Part shown: positions 18,249 to 27,800 of the stretch, one piece after another
Numbering within the stretch: position 1 is the first letter of the stretch
Layout of the letters: the number at the start of each line of letters is the position of its first letter
Assembly (NCBI GenBank): GCA_964550855.1
Contig: CAZKBQ010000005.1
Span: 1 to 64,000, forward strand
Direction of reading: 5' to 3'
Origin: JAGOBP01 sp964550855
Lineage (GTDB): Bacteria; Chloroflexota; Anaerolineae; Fen-1058
DNA length: 64,000 bases
Program-made: the position numbers and the translations under genes
The notes under the pieces: model-generated
Database searches by the model: none
What the model was told of the DNA's origin: nothing
Seen by the model: only the letters and a program-made list of their open reading frames with translations

Positions 18249-20042
18249 TTATCCGTTGGTGGATTGGTTGGATGGTCGATTGATCAGTCGCTCGTCGTCA
18301 TGGCTCATTGCCAGTTGTCCCTCCCGCCAGCCGCGCACGGAATTGATGAGCCAGACGCGCGAGGCGGCGCGCAGTTCGTCGGCCCGGATCACGCGTTCAC
18401 GGATGTCGCCGCGTTCCAGCAATTCCGCGCGCAGTGTGCCGGGCAGCAGGCCGCTCTCGACGGGCGGCGTGTACCGCCCGCCGTCCAACTCGACCACCAC
18501 GTTGGCGATGGTCGATTCGGTGATCTCGCCGCGCCTATTGTACAGGATCACATCGTCGCAGTCGGGCCGCGCGGCGCGGGCCGCATCATAGATCGATCGC
18601 TGCGTGGTCTTGTGATAGAGCAAGGGATCGCGCTCGTCCACGGGCTCGCGCGCCAGCCCCAGCCGCAGCGGCTGCGGCAGCGGAAGGTCGGCCAGCGGCA
18701 CGGCCGATAGATCGATCGCGCCCGATCGGGTTACGGTCAGCCGCACCTTGTGATCGACCGGCGGCAGCGACGAAGCCAGATCGCCTAGCCGGCCGCTCAG
18801 CTGCGCTGGATCAATCGGGATGCAGAAATACTCGGCAGAATCGGTCAAACGTGATAAATGCCGTTCGAGCAGCCAGTAGCCGGCGGCAGGCGTCCACAGG
18901 ATCGATTCGATCAAATCGAAGTTCGGGCGGGCAGCAGTGAGTACGCGGGTTTTGATCTCGCACTCGTGCCACTCGTCGGCCGCCTCCGAATCCCACACGA
19001 TGCCGCCGCCCACACCGTACTCGGCCTGTCCCGTGGCGCGATCGACCGTGACGGTGCGGATGGCGACGTTGAACTGCGCGACGCGATCGGGCGCCAGATA
19101 GCCGAGGCAGCCGGTGTACACGCCGCGCGGCGTGGTTTCCAGCTCGGCGATGAGCTGCATGGTGCGGACTTTGGGCGCGCCGGTGATCGACGCGCACGGA
19201 AACAGCGCGGCCATGATGTCGGCAAACGTGGCCGGGGTGCGTGCCGTAACGGTGGAGGTCATCTGCAGCACGGTGGGGTAGCGTTCGATGCTGAACAGCG
19301 CGGGCACGTCCACGGAGCCGATGCGGGCGATGCGGCCCAGATCGTTGCGGATCATATCGACGATCATCACGTTTTCGGCGCGGTTCTTTTCCGATTGGTA
19401 CAGCCACGCCCGGCGGGCGCGATCTTCGGCCCACGTGCGGCCGCGCGGCGCGGTGCCTTTCATGGGGCGCGCCGTGATGAGGTCGCCCTCGAGACGAAAG
19501 AACAGTTCGGGCGAGGCCGAACAGATGACGTGCGAGCCGAGGTCGAGATAGGCGGCGTAGCCGTTGAATTGCCGCTGCGCTAACTGAAGAAAGAACTCGC
19601 GGGCGTCGGCGTCAAAGGCGGCCCGCAGCCGATAGGTGTAGTTGACCTGATAGGTGTGACCGGCGGCGATGTGGTCTTTGATGGCGTGAATGGCGCGCTC
19701 GTAGGCCGGCCAGTCCACGGTGGGCGTCCAGCCGTCGATAAGGGTGGCTGATGAGGGCGGAAGCGGCGGCCGATCGAGCGGTTCGGCGTGGGCGTACAGG
19801 CCAAACCACAACAGCGGCGGCGCGGTGGGCGCGGCGGCCTTGACGCGCAGCGCCGGGTCAAAGGCGGGGGCGGCCTCGTAGGCGATGCAGCCGGCCGCAT
19901 AACAACGTTGCGCGTTGACGGCGGCCTCGATGGCGTGCAGGGCGGGCAGCACCGCGTCGAGCCGGCGAGCTTCGACGATCTCGATCGGATCGCGGAAGCG
20001 CAACCAGCCGGTCGGGGTCTGGAGCATCGCTTCGCCGCGCAT
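18249..20042 (-). CDS. pabBC: Aminodeoxychorismate synthase component I / aminodeoxychorismate lyase fusion
   Basis: One 597-residue protein carries two steps of 4-aminobenzoate (folate) synthesis. The N-terminal chorismate-binding domain (about 1-370) contains ARPMKGTAPRG, whose lysine distinguishes PabB from TrpE (alanine there). It also has ENVMIVDMIRNDLGRI, FPCASITGAPKVRTMQLIAELE and YTGCLGYLAPD. The C-terminal part (about 380-597) is a fold-IV PLP enzyme like PabC, with YHKTTQR (PLP lysine) and RRGEITESTIANVVV. The glutamine amidotransferase (PabA) is not in the window. The first in-frame ATG gives MRGEAM. Confidence 0.92.
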   Translation of the reverse strand: MRGEAMLQTPTGWLRFRDPIEIVEARRLDAVLPALHAIEAAVNAQRCYAAGCIAYEAAPAFDPALRVKAAAPTAPPLLWFGLYAHAEPLDRPPLPPSSATLIDGWTPTVDWPAYERAIHAIKDHIAAGHTYQVNYTYRLRAAFDADAREFFLQLAQRQFNGYAAYLDLGSHVICSASPELFFRLEGDLITARPMKGTAPRGRTWAEDRARRAWLYQSEKNRAENVMIVDMIRNDLGRIARIGSVDVPALFSIERYPTVLQMTSTVTARTPATFADIMAALFPCASITGAPKVRTMQLIAELETTPRGVYTGCLGYLAPDRVAQFNVAIRTVTVDRATGQAEYGVGGGIVWDSEAADEWHECEIKTRVLTAARPNFDLIESILWTPAAGYWLLERHLSRLTDSAEYFCIPIDPAQLSGRLGDLASSLPPVDHKVRLTVTRSGAIDLSAVPLADLPLPQPLRLGLAREPVDERDPLLYHKTTQRSIYDAARAARPDCDDVILYNRRGEITESTIANVVVELDGGRYTPPVESGLLPGTLRAELLERGDIRERVIRADELRAASRVWLINSVRGWREGQLAMSHDDERLINRPSNQSTNG

Positions 20043-20059
20043 GGGCTGCCCCGGCCGGG

Positions 20060-20269
20060 TCAGGCGCGGCGTGACGGCGGCCGCAGCTCGATGAGCTTAT
20101 CGACGACCTGCCGGACGGTGTATTTTTCCTCGGCAGCCAGCCGTTCCAGGGTGACGTCCTGCGTGGTCGTCAGCGGATAGCCCTGATCCATCTCGATCGC
20201 CATGCGCACATCGTTGGTGTAACGCGTGCCGGGCCGCACGATCTTGTTGGCGTTCTTGATTTTGAGCAT
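20060..20269 (-). CDS. Small hypothetical protein
   Basis: A 69-residue charged protein starts MLKIKNANKIVRPG, continues RYTNDVRMAIEMDQGYPL and ends in a helical LERLAAEEKYTVRQVVDKLIEL. There is no signal or membrane segment. GAGG lies 8 bases upstream of the ATG and the gene is co-directional with pabBC, 17 bases from it. These support a real gene. I do not recognise the family. Confidence 0.6.
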   Translation of the reverse strand: MLKIKNANKIVRPGTRYTNDVRMAIEMDQGYPLTTTQDVTLERLAAEEKYTVRQVVDKLIELRPPSRRA

Positions 20270-20416
20270 GAGTCAAGCCTCACAGCGGATGAAGTCGATT
20301 GGTTGGCCGCCATTATAGCCGATGATGAGAGAGGTTGGAAGTTGGGCGCGGCGTCACCACCCGGCCGGTGACGCATCCAATGAAATGGAACGACGGAGCT
20401 GAACAGATATTTCGGA

Positions 20417-20422
20417 TATAAT
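20417..20422 (+). promoter_or_regulatory. -10 element upstream of ferritin
   Basis: TATAAT lies about 40 bases before the ferritin start. The -35 region at 16-18 bp is poor, so activation by another factor is possible. No recognisable Fur box is visible. Confidence 0.45.
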
Positions 20423-20461
20423 TGAAACAGTCATCACCCCATGAGACAGGAGGATTTTCGT

Positions 20462-20950
20462 ATGTTGCTCAGTGACAAGCTGTTGACCGCGTTCAATGCC
20501 CAGATCGGCCACGAGCTGGCCAATTCCAATCAGTATGTCGCCATCGCCGCGTGGTTCGATCACGAGAGCCTGAAAGGGCTGGCCAAGCTGTTCTACAAGC
20601 AGGCCGAGGAAGAGCGCGAGCATGCCATGAAGTTTGTGGAGTTTATTCTGGACGCGGGCGGCACGGTGGAGATTCCCGCCATCGCCGGGGTGCAGAACGG
20701 CTTTGCCTCGGCCGAAGCGGCCGCGCAGCTGGCGTTGGACGCCGAGGTGCGTACCACCGGTCAGATCAACGACTTGATGGCGCAGGCCGTCGCCGAAAAG
20801 AATTACGCGGCACAGAACTTCCTGCAGTGGTTCGTCAATGAACAGGTGGAGGAGATCGCCACGGCCACGCTGAACCTGGACATCATCCGAAAGGCCGGCC
20901 CCAACGTGTTGATGGTGGAGGCCTACCTGGCGCACGTCAACAAAGACTAA
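20462..20950 (+). CDS. ftnA: Bacterial non-haem ferritin
   Basis: The 162-residue four-helix protein stores iron as ferric mineral in a 24-subunit shell. Ferroxidase ligands are visible: Glu18 in HELANSNQY, Glu51 and His54 in EEEREHAMKF, Glu95, and Glu127/Glu131 in FVNEQVEE. The length and the short C-terminus fit FtnA and not bacterioferritin; no haem-ligand methionine is apparent at the usual position. AGGAGG stands 8 bases before the ATG at 20462; the upstream in-frame codons are spurious. A perfect terminator follows. Confidence 0.94.
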   Translation: MLLSDKLLTAFNAQIGHELANSNQYVAIAAWFDHESLKGLAKLFYKQAEEEREHAMKFVEFILDAGGTVEIPAIAGVQNGFASAEAAAQLALDAEVRTTGQINDLMAQAVAEKNYAAQNFLQWFVNEQVEEIATATLNLDIIRKAGPNVLMVEAYLAHVNKD

Positions 20951-20976
20951 GCGGCCGGCGCACAGCCGACTGGCGA

Positions 20977-21015
20977 AACGGGACTGGCAGGCAGCCGCTG
21001 CCAGTCCCGTTTTGC
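20977..21015 (+). terminator. Rho-independent terminator of ferritin
   Basis: A 14-bp perfect stem AACGGGACTGGCAG/CTGCCAGTCCCGTT (20977-20990, 20998-21011) is followed by a short T-rich tail after the ferritin stop. Confidence 0.85.
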
Positions 21016-21088
21016 TGCGCCAGACGGTCACGCTGCGCCCTTGCCTGCCCGGGCGGTGCATCCAGGCAACCGTGGTAAAATCGGCGGC

Positions 21089-22630
21089 ATGATCAAATGG
21101 GTGCGCCTGTTGCTGGCGTTGAGCGCGGCCGGCTGGTTGGTGCTGCCGGCCGTTTCCGCGCAAGGCCGCAACTTGCTGAAAAACCCGGGCTTTGAGGGTG
21201 ATTTCAAGATTCAGTGTTCTTTCCCCGGTGGCCGGCCGTGGCTGCCGGTGGAATGCAACGGGCCGCTGCCGTCGATGCCGTGGCAGACGGTGCAGGTGGC
21301 CGAAGGCTGGGTGGCGTGGTGGCAGCCGCCCAGCACCGATCGCAGTGCCAAGGACTTTTACCAGAAGTTCCCAAATTATTGCGGCAACGACGCGCCCGAT
21401 AACTGTGTGGCGTGGCATCAACCGGAATGGCGGCCCACCAAGGGCCTGCCGCAGGATCCGCCGCGCATCCGATCGGGTGAGAATTCGCAAAAGTATTTCA
21501 CTTTCTACAGCGTCCATGAAGGTGGCGTCTATCAAGTGGTGGAGGGGCTGCGCCCGGGCACGCCGCTGCGTTTTAGTATCTACATGCACGCCTGGTCAGC
21601 CACCAAACTTAACGGCATTCAGCCCAACCCGCGGCTGTCATTCGGTCAGACCGGCATGCACATGAAGGTCGGCATCGACCCGACCGGCGGCACAGACCCG
21701 TGGAGCCCCGACATTGTCTGGTCGGCAGAGCACGACGCCTACGACCAGTTTCAGCGCTTTGAAGTGCAGGCGGTGGCACGTTCCAATAAGGTCACGGTGT
21801 ACACGCACTCGCGGCCCGAAAATCCCATGATGCATAACGATGTGTATCTGGACGACGCCGAACTGATCGCCGTGGGGGGCACCGGTCCCAGCGAGCCGCT
21901 CACCATCAACCCGCCGCCGGCGCTGCAGAGCGCGGGCTCGCTCACCCTGACACAGCCCATCACGCGGGCGCTGTCCGGCCAGCGCGTCACGCACATCGTG
22001 CGCCCCGGCGATACACTGTTCGCCATCGCGCTGCAATATGGCGTGCCGGTTGATCAGATCATGGCGCTGAACAACCTGACGCCGGAATCGCAGATCAGGC
22101 TTGGGCAGGAGCTGCTGATTGCCGAGGCTGAAGTGGCAGCCCGACCGCCAGTGATGCCCGAAGCGCCGGCGTCGCAGCCGCCCGTGGTGTCGGTGGGCGG
22201 ATCCGGCTCCGGGCAGGGCGCCGTGTGCGTGCAGGCCTTCGACGATGCCGATGGCGACGGCCGGCGCTACCTGACCGAAGCGCCGCTGGCGGCCGCCGGC
22301 CTGCAATGGACGTTGCTGAATGCGCAAGGCGCAGTCGTGGGCGATTATACCGCCGGCGATGACAACGGCGATCATTGTTTCACCAATTTGCCGGCGACGA
22401 CGTATCGCGTTGAGGCCAGAATCCCGATCGAGTGGGCGCCAACCCAGGCGGACCGTTGGTCGGTGGCATTGACGGGCGACAGCCGGGTCGCCATCGAAGT
22501 CGGATTGAAACCGGCGCCAACTGAAGCATCACCGCTGCCAACCCCGTGGCTGTTAGCGGGCGCGGGGGGGGTGGGTGTCGCGGCCGCTGTAGGCTGGTGG
22601 GTGCGGCGGCGCAAACGCATACAGAAGTGA
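21089..22630 (+). CDS. Membrane-anchored LysM/SdrD-B surface protein (first of three)
   Basis: The 513-residue product starts with a signal peptide (MIKWVRLLLALSAAGWLVLPAVSAQG). A beta-sandwich-like region beginning NLLKNPGFE (about 28-290) follows and resembles carbohydrate-binding modules. Next comes a LysM domain with HIVRPGDTLFAIALQYGVP (about 301-345), then a collagen-binding SdrD-B-like module with CVQAFDDADGDG (about 377-470). It ends in a transmembrane helix (about 485-505) and the basic tail RRRKRIQK. This places the large N-terminal part outside the cell with a C-terminal anchor. LysM usually binds glycans such as peptidoglycan. The next gene has the same architecture. The start lacks a strong ribosome-binding site. 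Confidence 0.8.
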   Translation: MIKWVRLLLALSAAGWLVLPAVSAQGRNLLKNPGFEGDFKIQCSFPGGRPWLPVECNGPLPSMPWQTVQVAEGWVAWWQPPSTDRSAKDFYQKFPNYCGNDAPDNCVAWHQPEWRPTKGLPQDPPRIRSGENSQKYFTFYSVHEGGVYQVVEGLRPGTPLRFSIYMHAWSATKLNGIQPNPRLSFGQTGMHMKVGIDPTGGTDPWSPDIVWSAEHDAYDQFQRFEVQAVARSNKVTVYTHSRPENPMMHNDVYLDDAELIAVGGTGPSEPLTINPPPALQSAGSLTLTQPITRALSGQRVTHIVRPGDTLFAIALQYGVPVDQIMALNNLTPESQIRLGQELLIAEAEVAARPPVMPEAPASQPPVVSVGGSGSGQGAVCVQAFDDADGDGRRYLTEAPLAAAGLQWTLLNAQGAVVGDYTAGDDNGDHCFTNLPATTYRVEARIPIEWAPTQADRWSVALTGDSRVAIEVGLKPAPTEASPLPTPWLLAGAGGVGVAAAVGWWVRRRKRIQK

Positions 22631-22641
22631 GGATCAACATC

Positions 22642-24213
22642 ATGAAATGGAAGACAATCCTGATCGGCCTGGGCGGTATCGCCTTGATAACAGCCCTGGC
22701 GGCTGCTTTTGTGGCCGCGCCCATGACGGCGCGCGCTCAGGGCGGCAACCTGCTACAAAACCCCGGCATGGAGCAGCCATACGCCGGCTGTGGCGCCGGC
22801 GATGCGCCCAATGGCTGGAAGTGCTGGTATGAACTGATCGACAAGACCAGGCAAAACGCCCCTGACTTGCAGTATGTGGTCAGGCCACAATTCAGCGCCG
22901 AGATCAACCCGTCGGGCAAGTTTCCGCAGCTGATACATGGCGGCGGATCTTCTGCCCATATTGGCTACCAGTTGGATCCCTGGCACGCCGGGTTGATGCA
23001 ATCGGTGGCAGTGCCGGCGAATACGCCCGTGCGTTTTTGCGCGTGGGCGCGCATCCGATTGTCCAATTTCGCCCTGGGGAGTCCCGAAGGGGCGTCGGTT
23101 TCCGACAAGGACAGCCGCTCGCGAGTGGGCATCTACCCCAACGGCGATACCGCGGACTGGGGCAGCGGCAGCATCATCTGGTCGGGCACGGGCAATCCGC
23201 ACGACACCTGGCAGCAGCTGTGCGTGACGGCTACCTCCGGCCCCGAGGGACGGATCACCGTCTTCACCTCCAGCGACTGGCGCGGCAGTTCGGGCCAGCA
23301 CGTTGATGTCTGGTGGGACGACGCCGAGTTGGTGGCAACGGGCGCTCAAGCTGCACCCACCGCCGCCCCGGGCAATCCGCCCGCGCAGCAGCCCACCGCT
23401 GCGCCGCAACAGCCCGCGCCCACCCCGGTGACCGTCACCAATGCCGACGGCTCCATCGTGCACACGGTGGTGGCCGGAGACACGCTGTTTGGCCTGTCGT
23501 TGCAGTACAATGTGGCGCTGGACGACATCTATCGCTACAACGGGCTTAACGGTCAGTCGATTCTATCGATCGGGCAGCAGATCATCATCAAGCCGGCTGC
23601 GGGTGCGCAGCCGCCGGCCGCTCAACCGCCGGCCACGGCGGCGCCGACCGCTCAGCCGCCCGCTCAGGCCACCGTGGACGCCACCAATCCGGTGACCGAT
23701 GTGGTGCAGCCCGCACCCACTGCCACGCCCGCCAGCGTGGCCGAGAATCCGCCCGCCAGCGCCGCCAAGCTGTGCGTCTTTGCATTTGATGATGTGAACG
23801 GCGATGGCCTGCGGACGCCCGACGAAGGGCCGATTGCGGGTGTGCAATTTGCCATTGCCAACGCGCAGGGCGTCCAGGCCGCGTCGTACACCACTGACGG
23901 CAATGTGGAGCCGCACTGCTTCACCGATCTGCAGCCGGGCAGCTACACGGTGGCGGTACAGCCCGCAACCGGCACAGTGCCCACTTCCGATCGGCGCTGG
24001 GGGGTGGCATTGACCAACGGCGGCGCGCCCGTCAACATCAACTTTGGCAGCCGCAGCGATACCGGCGCTCCGGCCGCTCCGGCGGGCGGCAGCACCACCG
24101 CCCCGGCGGGTGGCTCGCCGCTCACCGGGCTGCTGGGCGCGGCCATCGGCTTAGTGTTTCTGCTTATCGCCGGCGTGCTGGGCGCGTTCGTCATCGCGCG
24201 CCGCCGCGCCTGA
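22642..24213 (+). CDS. Membrane-anchored LysM/SdrD-B surface protein (second of three)
   Basis: Twelve bases after its paralogue, this 523-residue protein repeats its layout. It has a signal peptide (ITALAAAFVAAPMTARAQGG), an NLLQNPGME module, a proline/alanine-rich linker, and a LysM with HTVVAGDTLFGLSLQYNVA (about 271-315). A second Pro/Ala/Thr-rich linker, an SdrD-B-like module with CVFAFDDVNGDG (about 375-465) and a terminal membrane helix with RRR complete it. The ATG at 22642 follows GTGAGGA, so the longer upstream reading frame is not the start. The three genes at 21.1-24.8 kb probably form an operon. Function in surface display or envelope integrity is inference. Confidence 0.8.
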   Translation: MKWKTILIGLGGIALITALAAAFVAAPMTARAQGGNLLQNPGMEQPYAGCGAGDAPNGWKCWYELIDKTRQNAPDLQYVVRPQFSAEINPSGKFPQLIHGGGSSAHIGYQLDPWHAGLMQSVAVPANTPVRFCAWARIRLSNFALGSPEGASVSDKDSRSRVGIYPNGDTADWGSGSIIWSGTGNPHDTWQQLCVTATSGPEGRITVFTSSDWRGSSGQHVDVWWDDAELVATGAQAAPTAAPGNPPAQQPTAAPQQPAPTPVTVTNADGSIVHTVVAGDTLFGLSLQYNVALDDIYRYNGLNGQSILSIGQQIIIKPAAGAQPPAAQPPATAAPTAQPPAQATVDATNPVTDVVQPAPTATPASVAENPPASAAKLCVFAFDDVNGDGLRTPDEGPIAGVQFAIANAQGVQAASYTTDGNVEPHCFTDLQPGSYTVAVQPATGTVPTSDRRWGVALTNGGAPVNINFGSRSDTGAPAAPAGGSTTAPAGGSPLTGLLGAAIGLVFLLIAGVLGAFVIARRRA

Positions 24214-24234
24214 GCGGTCGGGAGGTGTCGGCTT

Positions 24235-24789
24235 ATGCGTTCCATTCGCTGGCTTAACGTCTTGATGCTGGCGGTCGTGATGCTGCTGACGGCCGTCGGC
24301 GCGCGCGCCGAGACGCTGGACCGCGCCCAGACCGGCAACGGCCAGATCTGCGTGCTGGCCTTTGAAGACATCAACGGCAACGGTCTCAAGGGTGACGACG
24401 AACCGCTGCTGGCCGGCGTCGGCTTTACCCTGTCCGATGAGACCGGCGTCAAAGGTTCGTACTCCACCGACGGCAACAGCGAGCCATACTGCTTTGGCAA
24501 CCTGCCGCCCGGTTCCTACACCGTGCAGGCGCGCGGCCCGGCCAATCTGGAAGCGACGACGGCCGGCCAATGGGCCATCAGCCTGGCCAGCGGCGCGCAG
24601 TTTGACGTGATGTACGGCGCGCAGGCCACCGGCGCGGCTGCCGCGACACCCGCCACGGGCGGTTCCACAGGCGGCAGCGGATTTACCACATTGGGCCGCA
24701 TCGCGCTGGGCGGGCTGGGCCTGCTGATCCTGGCCGGTTCCGGCTTCATGTTCTTCACCACGTTGCAGCGTGCCCGCGCCAGCCGGTAA
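24235..24789 (+). CDS. Membrane-anchored SdrD-B surface protein (third of three)
   Basis: This 184-residue protein keeps only the SdrD-B-like module of its two upstream neighbours: a signal peptide (LNVLMLAVVMLLTAVGARAE), CVLAFEDINGNGLKGDDEPLLAGVGF (about 40-65), FGNLPPGSYTVQA, then a Thr/Gly-rich linker and a C-terminal transmembrane helix with a basic tail. The repeated D-x-N/D-G-x-G pattern suggests calcium-stabilised loops as in staphylococcal SdrD. GGGAGG precedes the ATG. A terminator follows, ending this cluster. Confidence 0.75.
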   Translation: MRSIRWLNVLMLAVVMLLTAVGARAETLDRAQTGNGQICVLAFEDINGNGLKGDDEPLLAGVGFTLSDETGVKGSYSTDGNSEPYCFGNLPPGSYTVQARGPANLEATTAGQWAISLASGAQFDVMYGAQATGAAAATPATGGSTGGSGFTTLGRIALGGLGLLILAGSGFMFFTTLQRARASR

Positions 24790-24811
24790 GCCGGCGCAGA
24801 CTTGAATAACT

Positions 24812-24859
24812 CGATCCACGAACCGGCCTGAAGGCGGCGCCGGCTCGTGGATCGTTTTT
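24812..24859 (+). terminator. Terminator immediately before the GT-C gene
   Basis: A 16-bp stem (24812-24827 and 24839-24854) with one G-T mismatch and a TTTTT tail ends only 13 bases before the ATG at 24872. A conventional promoter cannot fit between, so the next gene must depend on readthrough or on a promoter overlapping the hairpin. Confidence 0.7.
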
Positions 24860-24871
24860 ATTTGGCGGTTT

Positions 24872-27800
24872 ATGCGCACCCGATCGATCAACTGGCCCCT
24901 CGTGACGCTGACGGCCCTGGCGTTGATCGCGGCCGCGCCCCTCTGGGCCGGCCCGGGCATCGTCAACACGCGCGGCGGCGGCGACAGCCCGTTTTTGTTT
25001 TTCCGGTTACACCAGCTGGTCGCCAATTTGCACGACGGCGTTTTTCCCGCGCGCTGGATGCCGGACGCCGCCTACGGGTTGGGCTATCCCTTTTTCAATT
25101 ACTACGCGGCTCTGCCGTATTACCTGGGCGCGCTGTTCAATCTGATCGGTTTCGATCTCCTCGTGTCGATCAAGCTGGTGCAGACGCTGGGCTTCGTCCT
25201 GGCGGCGGCGGCGATGTACGGCTGGGCTGCGCGGCACACCCCCACCCGATCGGCGGCCTGGCTGATCGCGGCGGCGTACACGTTTGCGCCGTTCCATCTG
25301 GTCAATGTCTACGTGCGCGGCGATTCGCTTAGCGAGTTTTATGCGTTCGTGTTTTATCCGCTCATTCTATGGTCGATCGATCGTGTGATTGACTCGCCGC
25401 GATCGTTCGGCTGGCTGGCGCTGAGTTACGGCGGTCTGATCATGACGCACAACGTCTCGGCGCTGATCTTCTCGCCGTTCTTGCTGGCATATTGCGTAGT
25501 GCGTATTGCGCATCGTCCGCGTCAACTTCGTCATTCGTTGTTTGCCATTGGCGTTGGCGGGCTGCTTGCCCTGGCGCTTTCGGCCTGGTTCTGGCTGCCC
25601 GCGCTGGGCGAAGCGAACCTGGTGCAGCTCGACAATCAAACCACCGGGTACTTCAACTACGCCGAACACTTCCGCGCGGCAAATCTGATCCAGAACTCGA
25701 TCGGGTTTGACTACTCGATCGCGGCCGATCCCCAATCGGGCACGCCGTTTGCGATGGGGCTGATCCAGGCAATCGGGACGGGCGCAGGCCTGATCGCTTT
25801 GATCGCCACGTGGCGTCGAGTGCGCGATCGATTCTTTTGGGCCTTCATCGTGATCGGCTTGATCGTTTCGACAGCGATGATCACGCCGCTATCAAGAGTG
25901 TTGTGGGACACCTTGCCGCTGCTGCCGCTGGCGCAATTTCCGTGGCGCTTCCTGTCGATTCAGGCTGTGTTTGCCTCATTTGCCATCGGTTATCTGGCCG
26001 CTTGCGTCGAGCCTCCTGTAGCACGCGCCACAGTATCGGGCGTCGTCGGCGTGGCGCTCGCCGCCTGTGTGCTGCTGCCTCTCCATCCCGACTACCTGCC
26101 CATGCGCGCCGACGAGATAACGCCCGCGCGCTTGCAACTGTACGAAGCCTTCACCGGCAACATCGGCACGACGATCCGCGCCGAGTATCTGCCGCGCCCG
26201 ACCGTGCCGCGCCCGTACACCGGCCCGCGGTTGATCGATCCATCCCTCCCGCTGCGCGCGATCGTGTCAAATGGCGAAGCGACAGCTGTGCAGTTGGAAC
26301 GGCGCGCCACGCGGCAAGTGTGGACGGCGCAAATCGAATCCGAGCGTGCCACGCTGGCGGTGCCGCTGCTGTATTGGCCGGGCTGGTCGGCGACGCTCGA
26401 CGGGCAGCCGAGCACGATCGGGGCTGCGCCTGATCTCGGTTACATTCAAATCGAAGCGCCGCGCGGCGCGCATCAAATTGTGTTTGAATTGGGTCGCACG
26501 CCGCTGCGTTTGGCCGCCGAATTGATTTCGCTGATTGCGGCCGGCGGACTCGTATTAGCCAGTGTGATCATTGGCCTGCGACAACGACGCTCAATTCGAG
26601 TGACCGCCCGTTTGGTTGAGGGGCTGGGCCTGGCGCTGCTTGCCGGTCTGGTCGCGCTGGTCTACCAAACGGCTTATGCGGTTCCGGCTGAACCGCGTGA
26701 TTTGACAATGGACTTTGACAGTCAGCCGTGGCTGCATCACAATCCGAACGGGATCGATTTTGGCGGAACGCATTTGCTGACGTATGAGACGGCGGTGAAC
26801 GATCGGGTGACAGTCTGGTTGAATTGGCGGCTCGACGGAACTGAGACGCCCACGGCGACCGTGTCACTGCTCGCGCCATCCACACGTATTCTGGGCGGGC
26901 CAAGTCCCATCGTCGAACAGACGCACACCATCACCGCCGCTCAATCGATTTACGATTTGCCGCTGCCCTACCCGTTGCCAACGGGCATGTACTATTTGCG
27001 CGTGAAAACGCCGGCGCATGAAGAATATCTGTCGCCGGTGTGGATCACGTCTCACACCGAAGAAGCGCCGGCGGCGTTTGGTAAACTCACCCCGGCGATT
27101 GGCCTGTCGGCCGTGTACGCGCGTTTGTTGACTGCCAGTCAGTTGGATGTGCGGCTGACGTGGACAGTGAGCGGCCCAATCGCCGCAAACTATGCCGTGG
27201 CGCTGCGCCTGCACGATACTGCGGGCAAAGTCTGGACTTCACGCGACACACAGCCGGGCTATGGTTTCCTGCCGACGAGCACATGGCGGCCCGGCACGCT
27301 GGATGATCTCTATACGTTGGATTTGCCTGCCGACCTGCCGCGCGATCAAATCTATGCGCTGGATGTGATCGTGTACCGCGCCGCGTCGCAGCAGGAACTG
27401 GGCCGCACGACGATTGACGGGCTGCGCGTGGATCAGATCGGCGATTGGCGCAGCATCGAGCCGCCCGCGCGCAGCTTCACTGCGCCGGCGCTGACGCAGC
27501 CGCTGGATGTGACATTTGGCGATCAGATTCGTTTGCTGGGTTACGATTTGATCCGGGCTGATCGATCGCTGACGTTGAAGCTGGCGTGGCAGGCGCAGCG
27601 CGCTATCGATCATAACTACAAAGTCTTCGTGCACGTCTTCGATCCGGCCACTGAAAAAATTGTGGCGCAGTCCGACGTGATGCCGCGCAACAATACTTAT
27701 CCCACTTCGCGCTGGATCGGCGGCGAAGTGATCACGGACACGATCACGCTCTCGCTGGCGGACGCGCCGCCCGGCGCGTATCGCATCGCAGTTGGTTTGT

